A DNA stretch of 64,000 bases from Septoria linicola (taxonomy: Eukaryota; Ascomycota; Dothideomycetes; Mycosphaerellales; Mycosphaerellaceae). Both the position numbers and the translations under genes were made by a program. The stretch lies in contig CP099419.1 of NCBI GenBank assembly GCA_024114885.1, forward strand, positions 2,232,001-2,296,000. The letters run 5' to 3'. Under the pieces are notes generated by a model. It did no database searches. It was not told the DNA's origin and saw nothing but the letters and a program-made list of their open reading frames with translations. Shown here one piece after another: positions 51,883 through 62,237 of the stretch (positions are counted from its first letter, which is position 1; each line of letters starts with the position of its first letter).

Positions 51883-54171
51883 TCACGCCCCTGCCTCAAA
51901 TCCCTCCGCTTGCCAATCGCCATGGGCTTCAGCTCCTCCAGCTGCCGCAACAGCTTCGACCTGCTCCTTCAAGCTGCTCGTGCTCAGACTGCTAGCATGA
52001 GCTGTGGCATCAGCGCTGCCCATGTAGTAGAGCATGATGAAGACCAAAAGATGCAATCCAACGCAGTAAAGCGCAAAGAGGTTGCGACTTGTCCTTGTCG
52101 CCAAGACCATTCGCGTGAACTGGAAAACAGCACGCTCTGGCAACGACATGCGTTTGAGCGCACGCGCACTCTCCCGACCTCGAAAGGCCTGAAAGGGTGA
52201 TATGTTGGCTTCATAAGCGGACCTGTACCGATCGTCGCTCCCTCCGACTTGCACTGTCGAAGGATTTGGGTTTCCACCGTACGAGGCGCCACTTGTGGCG
52301 GTCCTGTTATACGTGCTCACATAGCGCGTTTTCTCATAAAGGTTGAGATTGTCTTTCTGCAGACTTGCGATTTCTCCTCGGAGTGAGGAAACGGTTTGAT
52401 ACTGCTTCTGCAGCTCCTGCTCCAGCTCGCCAATCTTCTTCTTGAAGCGGTCTCGCTGTGCCGTGACCATTGGCAGGATCCCAGAGCCGCCGCCCACTGC
52501 TTCACCTGCGCGCAGTGATTCGAGAGTATTACCAAGACGGGGCGATTGCGATCCGCTGTCTGTGGGATCGAAGCCACCAATGATGGACGATGTGGGCGAT
52601 GCGCCTCGTCCTCTGCGGCTGCCATAATGCGACTTGGGGAATCGCGATGTGTAAGTACCCGCCACAGACATGGTCTCCAATGCGTTGCTTGCTTCCTGTT
52701 GTGTCTTCTGAAGATCATTCTCGAGTGTGGCGTTGAGCTTTTGCGTCTGCTCGAGCTCCATATTCGTGCTTGACAGATCCTCCTGGAGCTGTTCTAATCT
52801 CTGCTGCAGCTCCCTATGTGAGACCCTCAACTCGGTCAGCTCATCGCTCAACTTCTTGTTGCGAGCCACGAGGAGCTGCTCTAAGCTTTCGCCTGCTTTG
52901 CCGTTCATGCTTGTTTCCCCTGTCACATCCGCATCGTCTATGCTGGAGAACTCTATCGCGCGAAGCATGTCGAGTTCACGCTTCACCTCGTCGTAGTCTC
53001 GCCATTTCTGTACTCTACTCTGTAATGCATCGCGGTCGGCCTTTAACGTCGTCAATTCCCTCTCCAAGCCTCGCAGCGTGTTCTCCAGTTTCGTCTTGTC
53101 CGAGTCTCTATCGTGACGAGAAGCATCGAGTCTGCGCAACAGCGATGAGTTCTCGGATCGTAATCGCTGATAGGCCGGATCGTCTTCGACAGAGGTACTC
53201 TTGGCCGCGCTGGACTGTCCCGCGGACTGTGCTAGTTCTGTCCGCATATGCTCGTTCCTGGCCTCGACCTCAGCCAGCCTGATGTTTGTCCTTTCCAGCT
53301 CTTGGTTGACAATCTCCAGCTCTGCTGCGGCGGCGGCGTTGCGTCCCGCATCCTGGTTCTCCTCTCCCGTCTTCTCCAGCCTTTGCGACACTTCATAGCT
53401 CGCCTTCAATTCTTTCAGCAAGCGGTCCTGGTTCTCGACCTTCTCTTCGAGACTGCGCTCCTTCGATGCCCAGTTGTCCTCTTTCTCCTTCAGCACCGCG
53501 GACCACGACTCCTCCACCTCCTTGATCTTCGTGCCCTGTGATGCCTCCAATGACTGTCTCGTAGTCCTTTCCTGCTCCAGCTGCTTCTCCAATACCTCTA
53601 GCTGTGTGTTTTGCTTGGAGACTTGCTTCGCCAAACGGTCGTTCTCTGACTCGAGTCTCGGCACCACCTCGTCGGCAGTGACGAGAGAATCGATGGAGGC
53701 GTCCAGCAGTGGATATGGATCCGGTGCTTCTGACAGTGGCGAATAGGCAGACATGAAGGCCGCGGACACGGCCTTGTTCTGGTTGGACAGCAGGTCAATG
53801 TAGCCCTGGTACATCTTGAGCAGCCCCATCATCTCGCTCAGTTTCGCGCTGTCGTCCATCTTGCGGAACTCCTTGGTCTTGGTGGCCAGCTCCTTGCGCT
53901 TCAGCAGCGAGTGCTTTTGCTGAGTGACCATGTCCTCGGCGGTGGTGTCCAGATTCGAGACCAAGGCCGTCAAATCGAGGGAGCGCCATGCTGCCACTGC
54001 TTGCTGGAACTTGTTGCCAGCGTCTGCAGTGGTATTGCTATTGCTATTGCTGTTGTCGCTGATCTCTTCTTCGGTGGCATTTGCTGCATTGCCTCCATTC
54101 TGTATCACTTCCGGCGCAGCTCCTGCCGTCGTCTCCAGATCATCGTCCTCCATTTCTGCTGCGGTCGACAT
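51883..54171 (-). CDS. COY1: Golgi membrane protein CASP/Coy1
   Basis: Intronless, 762 residues. Golgi-resident coiled-coil tether related to CASP (the CUX1 splice-derived golgin). The chain is almost all heptad coiled coil from about 55 to 600, with the family segment FQQAVAAWRSLDLTALVSNLD near the start. Near the C-terminus the conserved block SPFQAFRGRESARALKRMSLPE precedes a single tail-anchor-like membrane span (LFALYCVGLHLLVFIMLYYMG), which puts the coiled coil on the cytosolic side. In yeast Coy1 acts in retrograde intra-Golgi transport with COG and Gos1. It shares a 243-bp divergent promoter with the Vps3-like gene. Confidence 0.94.
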   Translation of the reverse strand: MSTAAEMEDDDLETTAGAAPEVIQNGGNAANATEEEISDNSNSNSNTTADAGNKFQQAVAAWRSLDLTALVSNLDTTAEDMVTQQKHSLLKRKELATKTKEFRKMDDSAKLSEMMGLLKMYQGYIDLLSNQNKAVSAAFMSAYSPLSEAPDPYPLLDASIDSLVTADEVVPRLESENDRLAKQVSKQNTQLEVLEKQLEQERTTRQSLEASQGTKIKEVEESWSAVLKEKEDNWASKERSLEEKVENQDRLLKELKASYEVSQRLEKTGEENQDAGRNAAAAAELEIVNQELERTNIRLAEVEARNEHMRTELAQSAGQSSAAKSTSVEDDPAYQRLRSENSSLLRRLDASRHDRDSDKTKLENTLRGLERELTTLKADRDALQSRVQKWRDYDEVKRELDMLRAIEFSSIDDADVTGETSMNGKAGESLEQLLVARNKKLSDELTELRVSHRELQQRLEQLQEDLSSTNMELEQTQKLNATLENDLQKTQQEASNALETMSVAGTYTSRFPKSHYGSRRGRGASPTSSIIGGFDPTDSGSQSPRLGNTLESLRAGEAVGGGSGILPMVTAQRDRFKKKIGELEQELQKQYQTVSSLRGEIASLQKDNLNLYEKTRYVSTYNRTATSGASYGGNPNPSTVQVGGSDDRYRSAYEANISPFQAFRGRESARALKRMSLPERAVFQFTRMVLATRTSRNLFALYCVGLHLLVFIMLYYMGSADATAHASSLSTSSLKEQVEAVAAAGGAEAHGDWQAEGFEAGA

Positions 54172-54414
54172 GCTGGGCAGCGGTCCTGAATCATGCGGCT
54201 ATGCGATTATCCTTTGCCTGCGAACTGGATATGTGGTACAATTTACGATTAACTTAGTTAGAGCTTGGAAGATGGGGGTCATCAGACAGAATAGAACTAG
54301 TTACGCGTCTCGTCTCGTGAAAGATGATCCTCCGAGGCGATTCTGCAACGACAACGACAACGACAACGACACTGCCGACACACATGACACGATGATCATA
54401 CGACAGCGTTGGTC
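54172..54414. promoter_or_regulatory. Short divergent promoter, COY1 / VPS3-like
   Basis: Only 243 bp separate the two start codons, so the promoters must overlap. The plus-side leader contains four perfect copies of AACGAC. No TATA box was assigned. Confidence 0.55.
54347..54370 (+). repeat. Four tandem AACGAC units in the VPS3-like leader
   Basis: Four perfect head-to-tail copies of the hexamer aacgac, ending 44 bp before the ATG at 54415. In the transcript the tract would lie in the 5' leader. Confidence 0.95.
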
Positions 54415-57400
54415 ATGGCATCTGTCGTCCATGTCGCTCTCCCCGCCGCGCAGACGTCCGTCACCGAAGATGGCTCTGCGGGTTCCTACACCACGCGCGA
54501 GCTGATACGCGACATTCCGCTCGACAGCGAGACCAACAGCACCAAAGGCTACATCACCTGCGTAGACACCTGGAACGGCAATGTATACATTGGCACGTCC
54601 AACGGCGAGGTGCTGCACTATGTCTCTATCCCGGGCGAGAAGGAGGGCGATGCACCCGTCTACATCTTTGCGACCAGAATTGAACCGCGATATACCACTG
54701 CACAAACGGGTGCGCATGCAGGCGTGAAGCAGATTCTATTGCTGCCTAGCATCAACAAAGCATGTATCGTGTGCAATAGCACCCTCACCTTCTACAACAT
54801 CCCCGAGCTCAGCCCGGCCTTTGAGGACGTGAGGCAGGCCGGGTGTCTCTGGGTGGGAGGCCGAGATCGCAATGTGAAGCCCAAAGATGAAGATGGAGTT
54901 CGTGCCGTCGTCGTAATATGCTTACGGCAACGCCTACGATTGATTGGCGTTGGTGATGACTCGCGCCCCATCAAGATCAGAGACATTGAGCTGGGAGCTG
55001 TGTCCCTGCTGGAACGACGAGGCGATTTGGCATGTGTTGCAGACGGTCAAGAATACTCACTGCTAGATGTCGTCAATCAACGCAAGAACGTTCTCTTTCC
55101 CATCTCTTCAACGAGCTCTGTCCCTGCGCCTCCACAGCAGCTCGCACTCCCTGCTACGCCAGGAAGACCAGCTGCACGTAGCTTCTCGTCGCGAAGTCCA
55201 GTCCGCCAAGGAAGAGCTCACCAGCGGATAACGAGTCTAGGTGGTCAGCCACAGAACACGGGACGGCTCCGACCAGACAGTAACTCGCCTTTCCCGCCTC
55301 GACATTCCTCTCGACAAGGTGCCGAGTCACCAGCAGTCGCATCAAGCCGTGAGGATAGCCCAAACAAGGCGGAAGCCGCTGCAGCATCTGCCACAGTCCC
55401 AGAAGAAGCCGATGCTGATGCCACCACTTCATCCTCGTCAAGGCCCTCTGCCGAGATTCAAAGGCCCGCCTCGCCCGAGAAGCCAAAACCCTTGCCGCCG
55501 AACATTGTCACGCCTACCCCAGACGAGTTCCTGCTGACTACGGGGACGAGCAAGAATGATCCAGGTGTTGGCATGTTCGTCAACTTGGAGGGCGATGTGG
55601 TTCGTGGCACTATTGAATTCGCAAGCTATCCTGAGTCGCTGGTACTTCATGGCGCAGAACCCGATGCTGATATGCCTCACGACCCGCTCCGCCAGGGCTT
55701 TGTGTTGGCAGTAGTTCAACGCGACCACAATGGTACTCGACATCGATGTATTGAGGTACAGCGCTGGGATGCCGAGCCTGGAGAAGCGCAAAGTTCGAAA
55801 GAATGGCTTCCAATCGAGCAGGTAGCATCAGGTGCTAGTGAAGAGGAGCCTGCTGGGGTCGGTCTGCGCACCGCAACGTCTCCCTCAGACCTAGCGACCA
55901 CGGGCATCAGCGCGAGTCTGAGGCTGCGCAAGCTCAAAGTCAAAGGTAGTGATGCTGCCACAGAAGACAACACAGAAACGGCACGAAATATAGAAGAGGA
56001 CAAACTTGCCTCTCGATTTGCTCAAGTACGAGCTAACGTACTGCTCTATGCTGGCAATCGAGTATCCTGGGTCGTGCAGGAACCACTGCTCATGCGACTG
56101 GACAGGCAGCTGAGTGGAGCAATGCAGAGAAGTGAGGGCGGTGCGCTCTCAATCGACGTACCCACGATACAGCGTGCAGTCAACAGCATACGTGGACAAG
56201 ATCCTCGAGATGAGCTCGAATTTCTGACATTGACATACGTTCGGCAGAAGGCTGCGCTCCTACTCTTTGGCAACCTCGTGCTGCAGACATCTGGTGGCAT
56301 CATCGCCTATGAGCACGACAAGCGGCGCGCAGAAGATGCTCTTACCTCTGGTGAGATTGATCCACGCATCATGCTCATGCTAGTACCTCCGCTCGACAAA
56401 GAGATTTCAGAAGGACCAGGCATATGGTTGCCTCAAGGCCTCAGAGACACGATTGACTGGCTGCGAGATGGCATTGGCCTTGAGCATCTGGAACGTGATG
56501 TCAAAGGTGCCTATGGCGACAATATGCTCAGCCTGACGAAACGATACCTCACAACCTGGCGCAAAAAGAAAGGCTTCGGCAGTGTTGCAGACGAGGCGCA
56601 CGTGTTCAAAACTGTCGATGCGGCGTTGTTGCACGTCCTGCTCCTGTTGGACCAGAACAGCCCGCGCGGGGCAGCACTGCCAGGCTCAATACGTACTGAG
56701 CTGTATGGTGTGGTTGACAAAGGCGTGGACTGCTATGAGCGTGCTGTCGAGCTGTTGGAACAGCATCAGAGACTTTATGTACTGAGCCGGCTCTACCAAA
56801 ACAAGCAGTATCGGGATATCTCCAAAGTCCTGGCAACCTGGCGTCGCATCCTGGTCGGGGAGCACGACGCCGGCGGCGAATTCATCGAAGGCGAGCATGT
56901 CATGCGAGAATACCTCGCCAAAATCCGCGACACCTCCCTGGTTCAAGAGTACGGTTCCTGGCTTGCGAACAGGAACCCAAGACTTGGCGTTCAGATATTC
57001 GCCGACGATACGAGCAGGGTTCAATTTGAGCCCTCGCAGGCCATTGCTATATTGAAAGAGAAAGCGCCGGACGCTGTCAAAGACTACCTTGAACATTTGG
57101 TCTTCGGTAAGAACCACGTCCAATATGTCAACGATCTCATTGCCTACTACCTCGACACAGTTCTCGATGAACTCAAGAAGAACAATGAGTCGCGTGTGAT
57201 GCTCAGAGAGTCCTACGAAATCTACCGAGCTCAGATCCCACCGAAGCCCACCTATCGCCAATTCATCACGGACAATGCAGTCGAGGCAGAGTGGTGGCAC
57301 AATCGACTGCGCCTGCTACAGCTCATCGGCGGCTCTCATGGCGCTGCCTCAAAGTACAATGTCCACACCCTCGGTGAGCGACTGGCGCCGTACAGTGACG

Positions 57401-57927
57401 AGCTCGTACCAGAGATGATCATCCTCAACGGTCGCGAAGGCAAACACGAAGAAGCTCTTCGTCTTCTGGTGCATGGGCTCGGCGACTACGACACATCCAT
57501 CCGGTACTGTCTTCTCGGCGGCAGCTCCATCTTCCATCCCTCTTCCGATCGCGAAACAGTAGGACCCCTACCAAGCAAGGACGAGCAGTCTATTCTGTTC
57601 AACTTCCTCCTGGACCAATTCTTTCAGATTCAAGACTACAGCGAACGGCTCGAGAGAACTGCCGAACTGCTGGAAAGGTTTGGAGGTTGGTTCGACGTGG
57701 CAAAAGTACTGGAAATGATCCCCAACTCCTGGTCTGTGGAGCTAGTGGGTGGATTTCTGGTTCACGCGCTCAGAAGACTAGTCGCGGAGAAGAACGAGAC
57801 GGTGATTGTCAAGGCACTTTGCACGGCGCAGAACATCAAAAAGAGCGTGGACGCTATTGATTTGAAGGAGAAGATGGGGCCGATTGTGATGGTGGATCAA
57901 GGGGATGTTGGTGAAGTTCAGAGTTGA
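54415..57927 (+). CDS. VPS3: CORVET subunit Vps3-like (TGFBRAP1 family)
   Basis: Intronless, 1170 residues. Endosomal tethering subunit that binds Rab5/Vps21 in its family. The N-terminal CNH/beta-propeller-like region has repeats such as CVDTWNGNVYIGTSNGEVLHY and INKACIVCNSTLTFYNI, interrupted by a disordered Pro/Ser-rich insert (about 225-365). The helical C-terminal part contains the long alpha-solenoid typical of Vps3/Vps39 proteins, with a block around EALRLLVHGLGDYDTSIRY that matches the Vps39-type domain 2. There is no C-terminal RING/zinc finger, which argues for Vps3/TGFBRAP1 rather than Vps39. The assignment between the two is probable, not certain. Confidence 0.82.
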   Translation: MASVVHVALPAAQTSVTEDGSAGSYTTRELIRDIPLDSETNSTKGYITCVDTWNGNVYIGTSNGEVLHYVSIPGEKEGDAPVYIFATRIEPRYTTAQTGAHAGVKQILLLPSINKACIVCNSTLTFYNIPELSPAFEDVRQAGCLWVGGRDRNVKPKDEDGVRAVVVICLRQRLRLIGVGDDSRPIKIRDIELGAVSLLERRGDLACVADGQEYSLLDVVNQRKNVLFPISSTSSVPAPPQQLALPATPGRPAARSFSSRSPVRQGRAHQRITSLGGQPQNTGRLRPDSNSPFPPRHSSRQGAESPAVASSREDSPNKAEAAAASATVPEEADADATTSSSSRPSAEIQRPASPEKPKPLPPNIVTPTPDEFLLTTGTSKNDPGVGMFVNLEGDVVRGTIEFASYPESLVLHGAEPDADMPHDPLRQGFVLAVVQRDHNGTRHRCIEVQRWDAEPGEAQSSKEWLPIEQVASGASEEEPAGVGLRTATSPSDLATTGISASLRLRKLKVKGSDAATEDNTETARNIEEDKLASRFAQVRANVLLYAGNRVSWVVQEPLLMRLDRQLSGAMQRSEGGALSIDVPTIQRAVNSIRGQDPRDELEFLTLTYVRQKAALLLFGNLVLQTSGGIIAYEHDKRRAEDALTSGEIDPRIMLMLVPPLDKEISEGPGIWLPQGLRDTIDWLRDGIGLEHLERDVKGAYGDNMLSLTKRYLTTWRKKKGFGSVADEAHVFKTVDAALLHVLLLLDQNSPRGAALPGSIRTELYGVVDKGVDCYERAVELLEQHQRLYVLSRLYQNKQYRDISKVLATWRRILVGEHDAGGEFIEGEHVMREYLAKIRDTSLVQEYGSWLANRNPRLGVQIFADDTSRVQFEPSQAIAILKEKAPDAVKDYLEHLVFGKNHVQYVNDLIAYYLDTVLDELKKNNESRVMLRESYEIYRAQIPPKPTYRQFITDNAVEAEWWHNRLRLLQLIGGSHGAASKYNVHTLGERLAPYSDELVPEMIILNGREGKHEEALRLLVHGLGDYDTSIRYCLLGGSSIFHPSSDRETVGPLPSKDEQSILFNFLLDQFFQIQDYSERLERTAELLERFGGWFDVAKVLEMIPNSWSVELVGGFLVHALRRLVAEKNETVIVKALCTAQNIKKSVDAIDLKEKMGPIVMVDQGDVGEVQS

Positions 57928-60036
57928 GACAACGCCTCTGCCTACAACAACAACATGCATGCAGAAGCCGGCTTGCTGCAGCAGAGATCCTGGGATCTCG
58001 TTCTCTCGTCGCATTTGGCTCGCAAGAGGTGCGAAGCAGCAACCCGGAAGGAAACACGATCCATCCTCCTACCTTTGTCTGTGTACCGGGAAGTTGAAAA
58101 CGCCGAATATTCCCTCTTTCTAAGATCTTCCTGGGTGAACATCGGCAGACCGAGCTGCTCATGGGTATCAACCGGATATGCGCGCGATTTCTCTGCAATC
58201 CGCGATGCGTATGTGCTGAAAGGATACACCGATCATAAGCGGTACGACCTTGCTGTCAACGGACGCTGCCGCCATGATGCCTCACCTGCCAGGATCATCG
58301 CCATTGCCTTCCTGAACTACTGAAGCTTGGCGGATAGGTACAGTCTGCACAGATGATCGCAATCTTAATGCTGACAGATGTTGAGAGAGCGAGAAAATTT
58401 GTTAGTGAGCGGGGCAGGAGCAGGCGGCAAATGAGGTTGAGCGATACATGTTGTGCTGGTTGTCCGCGAGCAAAGTTCAACAACACCTTTAATCCCTACT
58501 AAGACACGGGCTTGGCATGGCATATCGTGTCAGCATAGAATACCGATCCCTGGTCCTTTCATGGTCTTCGTATCTTGTGACCTGGGATGCATTCGCATTT
58601 GATAATCATGATCAGATTCGCTTGTCGAAAAGGTGCAGTAGTTCGAGCTCGTTGTTCTCTGCTGCCAATCTGAACTTGGTCGACTACACGCACCGGCAAT
58701 GGCCTTGACTTAGTGTCATGTGTGCGAGGTGGTTTGGCATGGAAGCGGCCGCACATCTGTGCGGACCCAGAAGCCCTGAATCTTGTCCATGGGCTAGGGC
58801 GTAGAAGCCATCGGGTCTCGAAGCATATCAGTGTTTTATTTTAATTCGTATTTGAACCAATCATGGTGGTAGGCATCGCCGACATGGCTAGTCCTGGAAA
58901 TGCTGGCGATGAGCATGGCAGGCATCTGGCGATGGATCTTGTCTATGGTAACGGCAAGGTCAGCAAGGTCTTCGCTCGGCCTGTATACGCCAAGGGGCTG
59001 CAAGAAGCGTGATGGCTTCGCTTTTGGTCATCAGCAGCATGAGGACTTCCACAGGAATGGTATCTCGGACTCAATATCGGAGGATCGAGCACGATTAGCT
59101 GCGGACTTGGCGTCTTGAGAGATACTGGGCAGTACGCGAGGTGTCAACTCCAGTGCTCACTTTGACGTGACTCGTGAGGTGTTGTCGGAGGATCTAAATC
59201 CTTCGTGATGCTACTCAGGCCGTCAGTCCTCCGATACTCTTCTGGCCAAGATATTGGCCGTCCGACTCGTTCGATGAGGTAATGCGCTGCGCAATCTGCA
59301 CTTCGCTGCAAACATGCCATTTGCAATCATCGAATCTTGCACGTGGGGTGGCTGGCAATCAATATTGACATGTCGTCAGGTACAGGTCGTCATGCGGTGA
59401 AAGATGTCATGTTGTTCCGAGAAAGTGCCTGCGAAGCACGGTCTGCTTGGTGGTGTGGACGATATAATTGTCTTTCCAAAGAGCGGCGGGTGCTAGCGAA
59501 GGTCCACTCTGTCGCATGGGGAGAGACTGAACAAGCATGCATTGCGACCCTCATGATCATGCGTCGTTCTGTACACGCACTGATGCGCATGATCGCGATG
59601 GCGATGTCATCTTCAAGCCTGACCATCATCTCGGAGCCCAGTATGCAGCGCGCGAGAGCGAGAGAGGAAGCTGAACACAGTGTTGACCCGTGTCCAGCTC
59701 CGGAAAGATGCCAAGGTTCTGCGCACCACCAGTGCAGCTCAGACACCGAGAGATCCGCTGCAGTCTGGGCGGACCAGGGGGCTTGTCGATGATTGCACGA
59801 TGCGTGATCAACCCAGCCATCAATTCCTCCGACCCGACTCTTAGCGTGCCGCAGCCCTGCAACTCTATCGTGACTTCCGAAGTAGATCAGATGCATGTTC
59901 CATCATGTGTCTCTCTTAAGTTATGCATTATGTCCATTACTCCGGCCCACTTTGGCAACACACCACCTATGCTATTCCTCCGTGATGTCTCATCAGTCTG
60001 TTTGTGCTCTGTCTGGGTATCATGTTGCCTGCCTCC
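57928..60036. other. Long intergenic region
   Basis: 2.1 kb between convergent genes with only short frames in all phases (for example 59337-59792 and its antisense). I found no family motif, splice-joinable exon set, tRNA boxes or repeat. It may contain long 3' untranslated regions or a non-coding transcript, but nothing supports that directly. Confidence 0.4.
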
Positions 60037-62237
60037 TCAAATTCTAGCTGTGTTAATGTCGTCGAAAGGAAAGAATAGCTTGTCCTCCGGCGGGGTGAAG
60101 TTCCAAAGATCAAACCCGTGACTTACTCCGGAACTTTGCCATAGCGCTGGCTGACCGGGTAAGCTTGCCGATGTTTGTTGGTGATGGAGATCCAGCGAAG
60201 GAGCCGGCCAGTGCGGTGTAGCAGTTTCGTAAGAGCTATCCAGGCTGCTCATAGAGGACTGTCTAGAAAGGTCAAATGGTAGAAGGCTCTTCCCGGTGGG
60301 CTGAGTGAACACTTGTGTTGTTGATGGCATGGTCAAATGACAGGACTCAAGTCTTTTGAGGACCATCAGGTAAAGCTCAAGTCGGCTCCGACTCCATGAA
60401 CTTGTGAATGGATCATGCGATTTGGCCTGCAGCGAATGGATGGCCATACTGGGTATGAGGAGCGGAACCATCATGGGCCCTACGAAACGCAGGGTGTTAG
60501 TCGACAGAATTCTGTCTAATATACCGCCTGCACGTGTTGCGGCCGCTCTAACCCTTCCGTTTGCGAGCTGTGCTGTGGCGAGTTCCAGTCTGCCGGCGCA
60601 ATGCGAGGAGAGATCGGAGGCATAGGGTCGATATAATGCAATCACCGCTGCTTCGACATGCAAGCTGGCGTGCGATTCGAAGAACGACAACAGTTCCGAG
60701 GACAACGGACGGGTTTGCTTTTCCGGAAGACATTCCATAATCTGCCGCTCCAGAGCGGCGATACTGTGACCGTCGAGTAGGGCCTTGCGTGTCTGATATT
60801 TGACACAGAGTATATTGCCAAGTACGATTGCGAGCTTCAGTAGACCATTCCAGATAGGCCAAAGATGGGGAAGCTCCATCGGCACGTACTTGTGCCATGC
60901 TTTCGGTGCACGATCGGGCAGTTCCAGCATGCAGCCTGAACCGACCATGGGCACATCACAATCATCAGCATTGATCCTCAGCGGCTTTCCGTAGCCTAAG
61001 CTCAGTAGGCGATCACGGTAGAAGCAGCACCACCAAAGATTCGCCCAAAGCCTTTGACGTGGCGTTGAGATTGTGCTGCCCGAATGCCCTGAATTCGGAT
61101 CTCTGTGTAGCCCGACCGTCTGTGCAGTAGAAATTGCGATGCCCGTCCAGTGCCATGACTGCGTGTGATCCTGCAGCTCAGAGCACCACAGCCCTAGCAG
61201 CAGAGTCGATTGAACAATGGTGATCTGGTTTCGCTCGTAGCCAAGATCACACAAGCATTTGGCCCGCTCGTACATGGACTGCTTCAGCTCGTGGCGACTG
61301 ATGTGTCCTGACAGAGCAAGTGTGGTGTCGGATGCGTAGTTGGCTGCTACGGAGAACAGGCTCCACAGCAGCAGCAAACTGGTCTCATCAAATGAGCCAC
61401 GTGTGTATTGTTCCAGGAAGTCTGCGATAGGTATGATCGGGAGCGTCGGATGTACAAAGTGGAAGTAGCACTGCACTAGGTCATCGCAAATGGCGTGGTT
61501 TGGGATGGTGAAGCAACCCTTGGCTTCAGCATATGTCAACTCATCCGGTCCGAGGGCGGCGGTGCTTGATTCATGACTCAAATGGCGCTGTGGCATCAAT
61601 TCTCGTTCAGCATTGCATATATCGAGAAGGTATGCGTAGCCCTGCTCATCTCCTACGTGTGCGAAGTCAGTGGCTGATCGATATATATACAGTGCGGATG
61701 ACTGACCGTTGAACAAAGCCACGGGATCCGCCATGGCTATGTCTTGGCCATTCGCGTGTGGCATAGCGGTAGAGATGTCTTGCACCGAGTCGAAGAACTC
61801 TGGGCCACCATTATCTAGGTAGGAGCGAGAAAACTCGAATGGCTCAGGGGTGAAGAGTGGGGTGGGCAGTGACTCGGAGTGTACACTTCTGGGCGGGGTG
61901 GGCATTTGGTTGGATGGAATGGAAGTCCGCGTGGGCGAGCTCCGTGCAGCTTCAGTCCGCGAGGCTGCAGTGCTACTAGCTTCTTTGCGTGGCCTGACAA
62001 CGTGTCAGCATCGTGTACATCTTGCGTGTATTTGTGGAGTTCTACGAACGGGTATGGCTTGCGTGTACGTTTCTGACATGTGATGCCATCTCTTGCGCAA
62101 CCAGTGCATGGCTGGCCAAGAGCGTCCATGTCACATTTGACTTTCTTCTCATAGCAACGCAGACAGGCATTGGCTTGCCGACGCGGCTGCTTGCTTTCGA
62201 TGCTGTCGACACGTCCAGTACGACTTCGAGTAGACAT
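60037..62237 (-). CDS. Zn2Cys6 fungal transcription factor
   Basis: The N-terminal binuclear zinc cluster is complete: Cys25, 28, 35, 44, 47 and 54 (CLRCYEKKVKC ... CTGCARDGITC). The body is the fungal-specific transcription factor domain, with YFHFVHPTLPII, TAQTVGLHRDP and LWWCCFYRDRLLSLGYGKP. A likely 54-nt intron lies at 61706-61653 (GTCAGT...CGTAG), in frame with no stop. The zinc-cluster frame and the body frame differ, and the join near 61970-62070 is unresolved: TGCTGAC...TTGTCAG looks like a real intron end, but no donor in a matching phase was found. Possible joins use a GTACAC donor near 62070 with a later acceptor. Targets unknown. The total is about 670-690 residues. Confidence 0.78.
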
